In this document: in pieces, positions 22,019 through 35,984 of the stretch
Numbering within the stretch: position 1 is the stretch's first letter
How the letters are laid out: every line of letters begins with the position of its first letter
Assembly (NCBI GenBank): GCA_003254925.1
Contig: QANZ01055228.1
Location: forward strand, 143,541-207,540
Source: Chamaecrista fasciculata
Taxonomy: Eukaryota > Streptophyta > Magnoliopsida > Fabales > Fabaceae
Reading direction: 5' to 3'
DNA: 64,000 nucleotides
The notes under the pieces: model-generated
Told to the model about the DNA's origin: nothing
Database searches by the model: none
Seen by the model: only the letters and a program-made list of their open reading frames with translations
Made by a program: the position numbers and the translations under genes

Positions 22019-22603
22019 TCATGGTACAGGATAAGATTTACTATTACAAATGCATCTATATGATATAGGACATGTTTCTGCTTCATCAACACAAGTTAAG
22101 CTAATCATTACTAATTTGCAAGGCGAACATGAACCACAGGCATGAGAGCAATCTGGTATTCTTGATCCTGCTCTTATTTCAACTGTTCTTCGTCTCTTCT
22201 CATTCTTCACTCCTAAAGATTTTTCAATCATATATTTTCTTCCCAATTTGCTTCCACCTTCTTCTCCATCTCCATCATCTGTTCAAATTCAATCATAAAT
22301 ATCAAATTTCGTTGAGAGAACAATATGTTTTAGTTTTGTGTTTCAACAAACGTAATTGAAAGAAGCAAGAGACTGAGGAATTAGTAATTTAAATTAACAA
22401 AATTTAGTTAATAAAGAATAAAGAATTGTCGCACACACGGGTTATAAATCCAGTTAAAAATGATTACAATAATAATAATAATAAAAAAAAACAATTATAG
22501 AAAGCATACATTGTTTTGGCGACTCATTTTGCGTAGCAGAGATGAGACTTGAAATGAGGAGAAGCACAAGGAATATTGTAGCGAGGGAGAAAAAGAACCT
22601 CAT
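22019..22603 (-). CDS. EPF1: EPIDERMAL PATTERNING FACTOR 1-like secreted peptide
   Basis: Two exons, 22510-22603 and 22019-22278, joined in phase 1 across a 231-bp intron, give a 117-residue precursor. Residues 1-23 form a signal peptide. The middle is charged and carries a basic stretch (NEKRRRTVE, 57-65), a likely processing area. The mature C-terminus from about 68 has eight cysteines (75, 79, 82, 85, 94, 101, 107, 109) in the EPF pattern. AGSRIPDCSHACGSCSPC and the ending SYPVP match EPF1 more closely than EPF2, which has different residues after the fourth cysteine. EPF1 is released from stomatal-lineage cells and, through ERECTA-family kinases and TMM, enforces stomatal spacing. A duplicated, decayed exon 1 lies 5 kb away. 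Confidence 0.93.
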
Positions 22604-23272
22604 ATTGGTATTGTGCAAGCAAATGGGAAATTGAAAAGAAGTTATATATAGAGAGATCGAGGAAATCAAATAAGTCAAGTACTTGACGTGATGCACCAAA
22701 AAATGAAGGTTGTATGACTATATATATATATATATGTATGTATGTGTGAGTATGTATACGTATTGAAGTGTATCACAAGCTGTATGAAGGATCACATGAA
22801 AATGGATGAACTTGAATGAAGGATCTCACAAGGATCTCTCTATTTTGCTCTCAAAATAATATTATATTTCTTGCTACACACATGAAGAGCCCAGGATTTC
22901 TATAATTAATCAACACCCTTTTTCTATTCTCTTTTATGAGGAAAGTGAATTCTATTACTAATAGCCATTTAGTTTACTGATTCACGGAGTTTGTGAATTC
23001 TTGGGCCTTTTGAGGCACCTTGGACTTGTTGTGATTGCATTAATGGTGAGACTGTGATTCAATTAATTGCATAGGGTTTGCTCCAACTTTGGAATTCAAT
23101 GGGCTTTCTGAAATTCTCACACTTGCATTCCTATAAGGGTCCAGTGACTCAGCACTTTCTCTCTTTACAATTTGGAAATAGACTTTGGGTGTTTGCCCTT
23201 TTAGGGTTGTTTATTCTTTGAAAAGTATTCTCTGTTAATTTAGATTTTTTTATCAAATATGTGATAGATTAG
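22490..23272. repeat. Segmental duplication, copy B
   Basis: Counterpart of 17240-18294. It holds the intact EPF1-like exon 1 and upstream sequence, so the shared block includes the likely promoter of this minus-strand gene. The match fades near 23270, after 'ttttttatcaaatatgtgatag'. Confidence 0.88.
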
Positions 23273-24668
23273 TATGAGTAAGATTTATATACAATTCTTT
23301 ATATTTTTGTTATAAAGTTCTCCTATGAAAATAAGATATGTAATAAATTTGTTTTGTATGACCATCAATAGTAGAGAGATTAAAAAATATAATCACTTAT
23401 ATAACTAATAATTAAAGATAGAAAATGTAATTAAATTTGTCCCATAAATCATAATCACTTATACTGCATTTGACCTAATCACCTAATAAAATACAGGAGT
23501 TGACTGTTGCCCTCACTAAATTTACTTAAAAAGTTGCATAAATGACTTTATTGACTGAAATTTATACTACCTTTGGTTAAGTTCCTACCAAATCGAGTTA
23601 CAATCGATCTTATTGTCATAGCTAGGGTTTAGGCCCAAAATCATTCCAGGTCCACTATATTATTCTTGTAATAATTTGAAATATGCTTGTTTATTTAAAA
23701 TAGAAAAACCAATATTTAAGGTAATGCAAATCATTGTTAATTGTTTTTAATCCTGATTTGTACTTCTATGTTCTAGTAACACTTAACTATTATCAGTAGT
23801 AGTAAACTGATGCCCCAGAATTGTCTAACTTACTTTACAATTTTTATAAAATTGTAGGGCTAAATTTTACTATTAAGAATAGATAGGTATTTATTTTTCA
23901 TTAAACAAAATTAATAATAGTCTAACTTTTACCTTACATTTTGTGGTAAAAATGTATTTTGTTTTGGTCAAAATGGATTGCTGACCAGTTTATCAAATCA
24001 CCATTATTACCATATGATCGTGTCTGTAAAATATACCAAAGAAAGTTTTACTCAAATTCTGTCATTTTTTATTAGGTTTAGCTAGTAAACATCACTGTGT
24101 TAAATTTAAATCTTGCCTACCCTAGAACATTGATTAAAGCAAATTCTTTTTCTTATTGAAAGGACTGATCAATGATCACACAGATGCTCTCTAAATTGCC
24201 CAGATTGAAACTTCTTATTTCCCTCAATTCCAACATCAAAAAATGAAAATATCCTCACTACATTTAACAGAAAGCCATTTATGATTTATGGAATATGAAT
24301 ACACAACAAAACGTGACAACTTAAGATATACACAATAAAAGGCAATAAAACAAAAATCAGCCACATACAATACAAAGTACTAAAAGGAGTAAAACGATAA
24401 CCTCTATGAAGCTTTTCTTCATAGGATAACCGAAATACCATATTAATTTACATTACAAATCCCTCGTACCATCGTATGATAGCAACTCTGATGGCTTCAT
24501 TATTATGAGTGGCAAGCAAGAAAATAGCTACAATCTTCAACATCAACCTTGTGTTCACACTAGTAGTTGAATAACCCAATACACAAAGAAGAAGACTTAT
24601 GAAGTGGTCTGAACTCTTCATGTGGTTGCCAATAAACAATCTTTACAGGATCAAAATGCAGAGGTGTC
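23273..24668. other. Intergenic AT-rich region
   Basis: No gene supported. The end nearest 24668 is probably the 3' UTR of the CIP7-like gene. Confidence 0.5.
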
Positions 24669-27600
24669 TCAACTTTTTCTTCCGAAAAAAAGAAGCTTAC
24701 GAAAACCTTTTGCGGCTTTAGAGGAGTCCTCATCACTGCTCCATTTCTTCCTGGAATGGATTGGTACAGGCATCACTTTAGGTGGAGGGGTGGAGACTTC
24801 TATTGTTGATCTTTTAGGCGAGACTGGATTATGTTCATGTATTTCATGATTATCCTTCAAATTCACAACAGATACAGCTGGAACTTTGTTAGATGATGCT
24901 TCTGTAGGATTTATGATCGCGCCAGTTATTTTTCCTGGATTATCTTCACTAGGAACTGAAGATACCTCGTCAGATACTTCAACTTTTGACAGATTTCCTC
25001 TAAATGCACCATCTTGATTTGGCACAGATGAGTCTAGATCAAGTTTGGTAACATTTTCAGGCATGGACTCTGTTTCTGAAATCAAATGTCCAGCATTCTT
25101 TACTGGTGAAGATTCCATGATGTCTTTGAATCTAACAATGGAATCATTTGGTTCCACAGGTTGCACAGCACTATGTTTCACTGGCAACACTACTGGGGCT
25201 TCCATGGTGAGTTGAGTCAGGGCATTCATCTTCTTTTTGTCATCCTTTTTATTTGAAGAAATGATTTCTTTAGGACCCACTTTCTTTTTGGCACCAGCAG
25301 TTTTTTGTGAAGGTACCCCATTACCTGTCAAGGTTGGTTTTTTGGTTGGGACTGATTTTGCTTGAATTGGTGAAACATTCTGGCTAACTCTTGCAGTTGC
25401 AAGACGTTCAATAGTGGAATTCCTTAGGACTGGCTTGGGTAATTTCTTAGTCTCCTCACTTGATGGATGAACCTTAGGCTTCGCATTCTTTACCAAAGTT
25501 GAGGAGTTCTTGTTTCCTAATCCAGTCTTCTTGGAGGAACTTCTTTCAGCAATTCTTCTCTGGCGTTGAATCATTTGCTCCTCCATTCTCTTTCTACTTT
25601 CTTCTTCCTGTTCATGAAAGAAGGCATAGAAGTGAACAAAATCTTTAAAATAGCATGATCCTTCAATATAAATAATTAAGTAGAGTCTACAAGCCGGAGA
25701 ACATTCTTTGCATGAGTTTTGTGTCGATTAAAGAACTTTTTATACTTTATGATGGAGCCACATAGCCAAAGAACACAGATAAATATTAAACAAAATGGTA
25801 GTTTAAATTTTGGTTCTGCACACTTAATACAAGCTATGAAATGTAAAAGCCCAGTTAATAAACTATTTCAGCCAAGCAAGAAATTTCCCACCCTCTACTG
25901 TACTGGCCAACATTTTGGTTGGTTCTGGATTCAACTGTTAACAAAACATCCAACATGACAAAAAGAACATGCTTACATGTTTATTGTATCGCCTTTTCAT
26001 TCACTTAATCATTTAGGGAGACGAGTAGAACCAAAATAATCATTTACCTTCTCATGTTTGCTCTTTGTTACCGTGGTCCTGCTTCCAGGGGATGCTTTGC
26101 TTCTTGAAAGTATGTCAGATTTGCTCTTCCCAAAGGATCCATTTGGTGCTTTAGACTTGGCCTCCTTACTTGAAACTTTCCCTGTTCGAACTCCAGAACT
26201 TTTAGTACCAGTTCCCTCACAATTGGACTGCTGTTTGTCATCTGCTTCAACAATCAAAAGCTTAGTATTTGCTTCTTTTGATGAAACATTATTTTCATAG
26301 TCCATTTCCATAGTCAAAGGTGCCACACTCTGCTCTACAGTTGATTCACGTTCAAGCACCACACAGAGATCATCTGGTTCACGGGCATTTAATGTTTCAT
26401 TCATTTTGTGCATACTTCCCTCCCCGCTGTTTGCAAACTCAGTCGAACCAACAATATCTGAATCCAGGCTTAGGTGTGCTGCTGATTGAGAACTGAGCTG
26501 GTTCTCTGATGATCGAGATTGGATCATGAAAGAGTCATCAGCCAAAATATCTTTCTTGTTATTTTCATCATTAAAACAATCAGTTGCTGATGACGAAACA
26601 GAAACACCATTGAAGATACTTAAGTCTTTGTCTCTGCCCTCAATTGCTGTTTTATCTGACTGGTTGACAATGAACCAATCCTCTTCTTTAAGGCGTTTAG
26701 TAATGGAAGATTCTGTGTCACCGCGAGACAGAATACCAGAAGAATAGTTCCCTGAGTCTTCATTTCTCTGTAAAATCAACGACTCGTCACCAATGCTATT
26801 TAATTTCTTCACAATTGAAGATACATATTTCCCTTCCTTATAATAGTCAGTGCATGTTTGATCCTCACTCTCCAATTTTCTATCCCTCACAATAAAGGAA
26901 TCATTTGAAACTACTTGAGTGTGAGTCATTTTGTCTGGTTTGAGTTTGAACACAGATGACCTTTCTTGCTCAAAAGTTTTATCTCCTACAAATTCCTCCT
27001 CAAACTGTACAGGCTTTTGTGCATCATCAGTAGATTCATCTTCCCTCAAAAGAAGATTCTGAAAAGCATCCCAGTTGTTACTGCTTTTGATACCATTGGA
27101 ATTTTTTGCAGTTACAGTTTGAACTTCCTGATCAACAGCATCACCATTTAGCATGCCAGGAAGCTTTGTCCCATCTCGTTTCTTATGATGACGTATGGTT
27201 GACTTATGTCTTCGGTCCATTGACACCATAGCTTCTTCCACCTGTCGCTTCAGGGAATCCCCATTGATATACTCTTCATCATTAGACAAACTTCCATCCG
27301 AGAAACTACCCTTTTCACCATCCCCTTTAGAGGTTATATAATTAATATTGCGGATAACAACCTTCCTTGAGGACTTCTTTCCATGTTTCTTTTTTCCATA
27401 TTTTGAATGATCATCTGACTCACTCTCATAACTAGAGTCACTTGATGCAGCAGTTGATGCATCTTCTTCAGAATTCTCCAGCACTTGGGAATGTTTCTTC
27501 TTTTTAAGAGAATGTTTACGATTCGAATGGTTATCAAATTCTCGATCAAGAACTACACGAGAATCTTCCACATTTAGAGGCCACTGCATATTCCCTGGAA

Positions 27601-30600
27601 AATATGAAGAGGGAATCTGCATACCAGGATATAGGTGGCTTTGATAAGGCATCTGTTGATATACAGGACCCTGAAATTTGAGGTACTGAGGAAGATGACT
27701 TGGCCATGGCATTGGCATCTGAGCCCTTCCATCTGTTGATGGCTCTGTGAAATATCAAAGTCAAAATTAAATATTAAAATGCTCTTATAGTATCTTGGAC
27801 ATGTTTTAAGTTGTTAGATATCTTTAAAGACCTTTTAAGAAATCAGTAAAACATTTATTTATCTGGAAACTTCCAAGTACTGGTTTTATAGGTCTAATCA
27901 AGTTAGGCATCCATAATAACACAACTTACAGGGAACATAAGTATAATTTCTCAGCATTCTCAGAATTTTTTTTTAATGGAAAGAAACTAAAATAGGTGAG
28001 TTACCATATGATAATTGATTGAGAGAAAAATTCCTGAATAACTCATAAAACTGTCCACATAATTTTAAGGATGATGTGAGGTCACATACTTATACAGTAG
28101 AGGGTGTAACTAATTACTCTTATCTTGAATCTAATTATAAAAGAAAATATTTGAACTTAAATTTAAATTTAAAAAATGCTTTATCTTGTGTCAATAATAT
28201 ATTTTTTTTTATGAACGCAGTTTGTAGTCCAGAAGGATACCTTGGTTAATGTCCAAACTTGAATGACTTGCTGGTGACTCCGAGATTGAGGCATCACCTA
28301 AGCCACTTTGTTTCCCAAGAGGATCATTATCTTCACCAGCAAGTAAAATTCCAGATGTCCTCAAGTATGGCAACTCTGGCTGAGAGCTTGCCTGCATTGC
28401 TGCTATCTCATCAATCCAGAGCCTATCTTGATTCTTTAGCTTGCACAGCTCTAAGAAATTAATGCATGCTTCCCTACATGAGACACATTTATATTACATA
28501 TTATAATAGGGAAAGTTTTTAATGCTAAAAGTGAAGAACTTCAGAAAAGCCATACATAGAAAAAGATGATGGTCTCAGAAACATAATTCAATATAAGTAA
28601 AAGAATAAGCTAAAATGATATCATGGATGAACTTAGAGTTCAAATTTGTTTGATTACAGAGCTAATTCAAAGATGGACTTATATTGAATGTCATCCAGAA
28701 ACTGCAATCTATTCTACACACAGTCAATTATTTGGGACTTCTAGAAAGTAAATAAACCAACAACTTCCCCCCTTTTGCACGAATTAAAATTACATCTTTT
28801 ATTTACCACTGTCCTGGCTTGCAAACTAAAGCTCTTGTTAACAAATGAAAGTCTGCTAATACATTTCAAACTTCAAATATGTTTATTCCAATCCTTTGTT
28901 TGATTGACACCATAACAGGTATGCATGGTTTGATTACATTAGATTAAGAAAAGTTTATCAATAAGCAATTGAAATATGGACTCTTCAACCAAACAAGGAA
29001 CACAATATTTATTGTGCTCAAGCCAAGAGTCATTCAGCCTAAGACGTGGCATGTCAGATCTCCAAAAATCCATACATCATAGCCTCAGCTCCAATTGAAG
29101 AGTTTTAATTGATCAAAGATATTCACTGGTTACTGATTAGCAGACCTTAAACGAGATGCTCCAAAAGCATCAGCAAATGATATGAGATCATCAACAGAAT
29201 TCAGGTCAAATCCTGCAACTAAAGCACGAGCATAAGCCATCGCTTGCTCTTTGCGAAGCATCGCTTTACGATTATCAAGAATGTGATGAAGGCGAACCCT
29301 GTTTGTCAGCCACAGATAGAGAAATTATTGCATGACAATTTATATCTGTTTCAATATATTGAAAGGAAATTATGTTGCAGGACAATAAAAACTACAAATG
29401 CTACCTGGAATTTTCTTCCCATCCACCATGATTGGCTCCATTAGATTCATCTTTCAACTAAAACGCACCAGAAGATGAAGGGTAAATATATGGCCACAAT
29501 TACTAAGGTACCATCAACAAGATTCATATTTGCATACCTTGGTGGAAAAAGTTGATCTTTTGGAATTAAAATCTGCACATGACACAGTTCCTTTTATTTC
29601 CAGCTCAGAAAATGATTTAACTTGATATAATGCATCAAAGCTTAAACAGGGAAAAAATAAATGAAATCAAAGTTCGGTCAGTTTTTTTTCTTTACTTCTC
29701 TATATACAATACTACTATTTGAACAGTAAAACTTAACTGACACAGCTTGTTTTTCTAATTTCCTTCTTATCGCTAGTCCTATCTATTTTATCATGGGATT
29801 GAAAGATAAGCCAACAAAAGATAGTGACCAAAATTCTTTATGACATAAAGTAAGGCTCAATTAAAGAAAATGGTCGATCAGGTTCAAAGATAAGCAATTT
29901 CAAATGTCCAATCAACAAATAGTCAAGGCAAGTAACAGATATCCAATATTATCAATATTTCCCATTCATACCTTCGGCCTCTGTTACCGCACTGTTGTTC
30001 TCGCTGGATTGAATGGAACCTTCAATTTGCACAATCTCTGTCTCAATTGTCACAAGCCTTTCCAAGACTTCTGGCGAGCTCACAAATCTCACAAACCTGT
30101 TGAAAGTGAAATGAAACAGATATATAATAAGCCAGTGACATTTGAATTGGTCAGTCATGCTGATGACAAACAAAAAATAGAAGTAGAATTAGAAAGTTTA
30201 GCCTGATCCAGGAGTGAATTGGGTAAAGTATAGATCTGCTAAATTCAATTATAATTATTGATAGATGGTGAAGGTTTAATTTCCTCCCTTTAATGCCTCC
30301 ATTCATCCTTCCCTATCTCTCTCTCTATACTACACATACAAGTTGATCCATTTTGGTAATACAATGTGAGGGATGGAGAAATACCTTTGGAGGGTGGGTT
30401 TGGTGAACCAGGGAGCGTGAAAAGCAGGAGGACGAAGAGTAATGGAATAACCACCCTTGGAAATTTGATCTTTAGCGGTGTCAAGGTGCGCAAGAAAGGG
30501 TTCAAGCAGCCCTGAAGCAAGTCTCTCCTTGACATCTCCGGCAACAATAACCAAGTCACATCTTCAACCAGAAACACAAATCAAAATCACAAGCCAAAAA

Positions 30601-30705
30601 CAAAAAAGGAAATGTAGTAGGTAGGTGAAATATGAGAATGAAGAACCTGGTTCGAGTAGGGGTAAGCTGAAAGAGGGCATGATCGAGACGAGTGTGGGAA
30701 TCCAT
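24669..30705 (-). CDS. COP1-interacting protein 7 (CIP7)-like protein
   Basis: Nine exons by GT/AG signals and phase: 30647-30705, 30385-30561, 29972-30096, 29538-29572, 29405-29457, 29146-29298, 28241-28473, 26048-27744, 24669-25607, totalling 1,156 residues. The N-terminus ([20 protein letters not shown], then [17 protein letters not shown] and [15 protein letters not shown]) is the conserved CIP7-family block. A helical segment follows ([17 protein letters not shown]). The large exon 8 is acidic and low-complexity, with a KKKK-rich basic run. The C-terminus has a charged coiled-coil-like start ([21 protein letters not shown]) and the family ending [11 protein letters not shown]. Arabidopsis CIP7 is a nuclear, COP1-binding positive regulator of light-induced anthocyanin and chlorophyll genes. 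Several paralogues exist, and I cannot say which one this is. Short exons 4 and 5 are the least certain, though all phases close. Confidence 0.9.
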
Positions 30706-32150
30706 ATCGGAACGAGAGTGATGTTGTTGGGTTTGGAAGTGTTAATAGTAGTAATTGGGGATTGTAGTAGTCTTGAGTCACATGGGAATGTAGGAGGAGA
30801 TGAAGGCGAAGCACATGGGGGGTGACCGACCAAGTGATGATGAGTGAGAGTGCGTGGGAAATGGGAATGGCAAGGGATTTTTGTGTCAAGTTTTGAAGGC
30901 GGGCCCAACAGAACATGGTGTCTCCATTCTCTCTCTCTCTCTCTGTTTCTGTTACATTGTGTTGTAGAGAGAAAACCGTATAGTAGAGAGATGATTGAAT
31001 TTGAAGGTGGTGCGTGGAAGAAGAAAAGGATGATGGAAAGCAGAGTGTGAGTGGGTAAGAGGTCCACTTCATTTCTCTGTTAGCTTATCGTCCAAGTGAC
31101 CACATTAGCGATTATGAAGGATCCATACTCGGATTGGGTGGGTATCAAAATTAATCCCCAAATCCATAGTCGTTGGGTAATCTAATCCCCGCGCACCTAG
31201 ATTCGGAAAATTTTTAAAAATTATTTTTTGTTAATATAAAATTTATATTTATCTAATTTTTTACATCTATAACTACTAAAAATAAAAAAATAAATTATAA
31301 ATATGAATACATTAATAAAATATTTCAATATTTATAAAAACTTTAATATTTTTTTAGTAAAAAGTGTTAAAGTATTATATATTTTATATATAAAAATATA
31401 TTTATTATTACTAATGGGTATATGAGTAGGGTATGGGTAGGGTATCATCATATCCGAACCCATACGCATTAAGGATAGATACGAGTTTAGACCCATACCC
31501 ATATGGTAAATTTCAGAATCTCCATTGAGTATCATCCGTGCTAGAGATATATTGCTCAATCTCTCTCTCTCTCTTTCTCATTAATGACTAAGGAGGCTAA
31601 AGGCTATTAAGTCAAAGGTTGTTTCTTTTCTCTCACCACTCGCCACTTCATTCAAGTCACCACTCGCTCAGTTTTTTTTGTAGCTGTTACAATAATTTAT
31701 GATAATTTTTCTAATGACAATCAAATTTTCATGTTTTCTTTATTTTCAGAGCACAATTTTTTTAAAATTTTAAAAATTAATTATCAAACATGTTTTTAAA
31801 TGCTTTTTCAAAAAAAAAAAAAACAATTTTTCAAAAACAACACAAGCAAACCAAACCTTAATTCTGTAATTCATTTTCACATACAGCACAAGTTTTTTTT
31901 TTTTCCTTTTGATAACACATACAGCACAAGTTGATTGTACATAGCCAACTTAGCAAATTATTAATCATATAGTTAATCCAATCAAAAAACTACCATTTAT
32001 GAGAATATTATAATGCAATCATTACTTAATAGTAGTTTTAGATGAAGTATCACCATCTTAACTAAATAAGCAATGAAAAGTTTCATCATGGTCGTCACCA
32101 AAGCATTTGAAAGTCATACATATCAGAAATAGTTATCTATTATACAAATC
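30706..32150. other. Leader/promoter of the CIP7-like gene and intergenic DNA
   Basis: 30706-31080 is moderately GC-rich with a (CT)n run near 30932-30950 and probably forms the 5' UTR and promoter of the minus-strand gene. The remainder is AT-rich, with a (CT)n run near 31561. No gene. Confidence 0.55.
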
Positions 32151-32455
32151 ACAATGAACTTGATTTTATCAACATTATCATTGCCATACACAACACATAA
32201 TAGAATATTTATTTACAAAAATCAATATAAACTAGAATCTTAATAAAGGAACCAAACAGGTGGTAATTATATATTTTATGGATTAAATTTTATAATTTTT
32301 TTTTATTACAGATTAACTTAAGAATTTGTCATCTTTAAAAGATCAGATCATTAACTTACACATTTTTAAATATATTGATATATTTTAGAGGAAATTGATT
32401 ACATATAACAATGAACTTGATTTTATCAACATTATTATTGCCATATACAACATAT
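32151..32455. repeat. About 48-bp direct repeat, 257 bp apart
   Basis: ACAATGAACTTGATTTTATC and the next about 28 bases occur at 32151 and again at 32408 with a few changes. The spacing is too large for a target duplication of a short insert to be certain, and the sequence between has no clear terminal structure. Confidence 0.7.
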
Positions 32456-33133
32456 GAATTAAATTGTTAGAATTTTTCATAACAAATGTAATAATTAATC
32501 AAGTATATATAGAAATTGCAGAGGGAGATTTGTGTTACTTGGTGATGTGATGAAAAAAGGGTGTACCAAAAAAGCAACCATCTACCATATATCATATCAT
32601 AGCTGGAAATATTATGACAGTACTTACTTGTCAATGATGAAGATGGTGGAACACACTGTCTCATACTGCTGGGTCCAATATAATGAACACTATTTTGATT
32701 TGTTTGTTCTAATTAACCATTGACATTAAGTTTTAACCAACACTAAAAACACAAGCAAACCCCTCCAATTCCTACCCCACCTGCCTCCCACACACAATAT
32801 ATAAAATTAATTAATCTCTCAAATATTATTTTATTTGACCATGGCTATATATATTTCTGTTATATGAAGTGCAGGTGTCACCTCTCCAGTAAGATGTATT
32901 AAGATGTATTAATATTAATTAAAATACTGAATTAATAGGTTGGTTGAGAAATGGGAAAAAAGTGAAATCTTGCTGCAACTAAAAAAATAACTTTAACAAC
33001 CAGCACTTTTCATGGTGCAAACCCTCCATCTAGTGCATGTATACGGGTTTCTCTTTTTCTTTTTCTAAAAATTAAACTTTGATCCTTTTTTAATTCTTAC
33101 AATTTTTTAAAAAATTATAACAAAAGTAAAATT

Positions 33134-33497
33134 ATGGCTCCGTTTGCTACGCAGGAAAGGAGTTTTACATTGTAAAACTACACGAATTTCGAGACTTTCA
33201 TGTGTTTGGTATGGTAATTTAAGCTATGTAAAGTGGATTACAATGTAAAGGGTTTTACATTACATAGGCCATTTTTCTTTACTTCACATTTCTGATGTAA
33301 TCCAAGTCTACCTAGGGAATTATGGTAGAATTCCTAATTTGCCCCTCTCACTCTCATCCCATTTTCTCCCCCTAAGGTGGCCGGNTCAATCTTTACCTAC
33401 TTTACATTCCCTCAACTACTTTTCCTTTCCCTCACAATTTTTCCCTTGTAAAACTCTTTCCTTTACATACCCTTTAGCATACCAAACGGACCCTATA
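33134..33497. mobile_element. Foldback MITE (GTCCGTTTGG type)
   Basis: The left end 'ggctccgtttgctacgc' pairs with the inverted right end 'gggtccgtttggtatgc'. Further inward 'aaaggagttttacattgtaaa' pairs with 'gtaaaactctttccttt'. No target duplication was resolved, so the class remains open. Confidence 0.65.
33385..33385. other. Ambiguous base (N)
   Basis: The only N in the window, inside the MITE: an unresolved base in the assembly. Confidence 0.99.
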
Positions 33498-33691
33498 GCA
33501 AATACATCAAAGAGAAAATAGGGGAAAAAGAGTTATTAAGCCCAATGTCTTTTGGAATATTCAAGTTTATGATCCAACCCATGCTCAAGCCCATTATTAC
33601 CCAATAACCCAAATGCCAAATCCCCAAATTGCCGCAAAAAAGAAAACAAAGTCAACACTCACTTTCTTGTTGGTCAAAAAAAAAGGGAAAA

Positions 33692-34503
33692 AATTGTAAC
33701 AAGACCCCTTCAACTTTGAGTCATTTAGAATAAGGTCCTTAAACTATCAATTTTGAAAATCAAATCCTTAAACTTTGAAGGTTTAGGAATTAGATCCTTC
33801 CATCCATTTTTTCACTAACAGTGGTAATTATTATTAGGATAAATTATACTTTGGTACCCTGTGATTTGATTATATTCCACTTTGGTACCCTACTATTTAA
33901 AAAGTGACATTTTGGTACTCTGTGGTATTCTCCGTTAACACTTTGGTACCCTGAGCTTTAATTCTGTTAGAAAGTTAAAAGAAATTGGAATTTTTAGAGC
34001 TATTTTATAATTTTAACCATAACAAATTTTTCAAAAATTACATATTGACCCTCAATATTTTTGGAAGATTACAAATAGGTCCCAATTCTGGAAAAATTTT
34101 GCAATCTAGTCTTATTAAGATCTAAGATTTTGTGTTTTTAAGGACTATTTTGAAGATATTTAAATATTTATGAGTGTTTAGTAATTTCAACTTCTTTTTC
34201 CTGCATTAAAATTTCCTTTTATCTCCAAATTAAAGATGGTTAAAATTATGAAATAGCCCCAAAAATGCCAATTTCCGTTAATTTTCTAATGGAATTAAAG
34301 CTCAGGGTACCAAAGTGTTAACAGAAATACCACAGAGTACCAAAGTATAATTTATCCTAATAATAATTAACACCGTTAGTGAAAAAATGGATGGAAGGAT
34401 CTAATTCCTAAACTTTCAAAGTTTGAGGATTTGATTTTTAAAATTGATAGTTTAAGGGTCTACTTTCAAATAACTCAAAGTTTAAGAGGTCTTGTTACAT
34501 TTA
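33692..34503. mobile_element. Nested foldback elements
   Basis: The outer arms 33692-33836 and 34358-34503 are inverted copies (ttgtaacaagacc and ggtcttgttaca; 'ggatggaaggatcta' type blocks). Between them is 33837-34357, whose ends GGATAAATTATACTTTGGTA are inverted copies and which resembles the element at 20537-21084. The inner element sits at the symmetry centre of the outer one; it either inserted there or travels with it. Confidence 0.75.
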
Positions 34504-35984
34504 AGAAAAAAAAAACTTACTTTTTTACTTAATTGTCCATTTCTTCCTTGACAATTTGGCTCTGTCTCACTCTTCACACTCAAGCCATCCCAAGCCCCAC
34601 ATTAATTTGCATACATAAAAATGGAGATTGTAGATTTATTAGATTATAAAGAGAGGATATCTCGTTTTAAAGTTTTTCATTTAGAATAGTTAAGTGTTTG
34701 ACTAATCTTCCCATTCGTTGCATGATTTCTTCCCTTTCTTGGGTCATTTTGTGAACTTTTGTTTTGTTTTTTTGTTTTGTTTTAATTTATACTCTCCAAA
34801 TGCATTTAATATCACACCCAAATCTAAACTTTTCCCGTAGAGTCTCCTTTTGCAACTCGATCTCGTGAGGGCTCTTATCAATCCACACTTGGATTGATCA
34901 GCTTTTAGCATTAAAGAGTGTGCTGTCCCTGCCTCTTTGTAAGCCCCTACATATATGTAAGTGGCTAAATTTCTATACCAAAACTCACAATTGTCATATC
35001 TTTTACAATTTTAAAATTTGTGCTATACAAATCTCAATTATAAGAAAAATACCTAATAATTGGAAGGTTGAGTACTCCAACATTTAAACTCTCCATTTTT
35101 TTTTTAAAATCCGTCAGTGTCAAATATGAGAAATCTATCAATGGAAAAAAAATGATTCAATATTAAATAGATATAAATATTGTTTCAAGTACTTTATAAT
35201 TGAGGGCTACTTTATATTTATTGAAACTAAATTAATAGTCAAAGAATCTAATATTTACTATTTTATATTATAAATGTTTGATTACTTTTTTACATTTCTA
35301 ATTTTATGATGTTATATGTATTTGAATTATTTAATTAATTGTTTTCATATATAAATAATAAGAATATCAACTATATCTAATTTTTAAATTTAGTTATCTT
35401 ATTCTAATTTTTAATTTTATTTTTATATTGTATCTTTACTCTTTTTTTCTGGCAAAAAAAGTAGGATTGATGCACAAAATCTATATGTCGTTTTAATCGA
35501 GTTTATCAAAATTAATTATATGAATGAAATTGACGATGACGCGAATTAGAGAACTATAATTGAAGACATTATTATACTGACATGTGGGACAGAATTTAAA
35601 CCCATCATTTTAGGAGTACCTACCATATCTCCTTTTTCTCTTTCTTGTCTGGAGGAGGAAATCATAAATCCAACATACAAAGATCATTGATCGATATCCA
35701 GAGTGAGGAAGAGGCTAATGATTTAACTAATAGCTAGTACAGAAAAAAAAAACACTTTAGTTGGTCTCTGTTTATTAGAAAGAGCATTTGTTCGTATTAT
35801 TACCCGGCTCAAATCGAACTGTCGTCTTAATTATAATTTGAACTCATACTAATAGGTACCTTAAAAAAATACATATTAGACTTGTGGTCTCAAGTTAAGG
35901 ATAGATGATACATTGAATAAGTTTGTTGAATATTATACACAGTCCAGATACATAGAAATGAAATTGAAAAGTGAGACGATGGAT
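34504..35984. other. Intergenic AT-rich region
   Basis: No gene or resolved repeat. The end near 35984 is the 3' flank of the small gene that follows. Confidence 0.5.

Noticed and set aside
30564..31072. ORFs up to 167 codons above the CIP7-like start
   Set aside because: They lie in the likely leader/promoter and exon 1-intron 1 of that gene, in frames that conflict with the conserved N-terminus.
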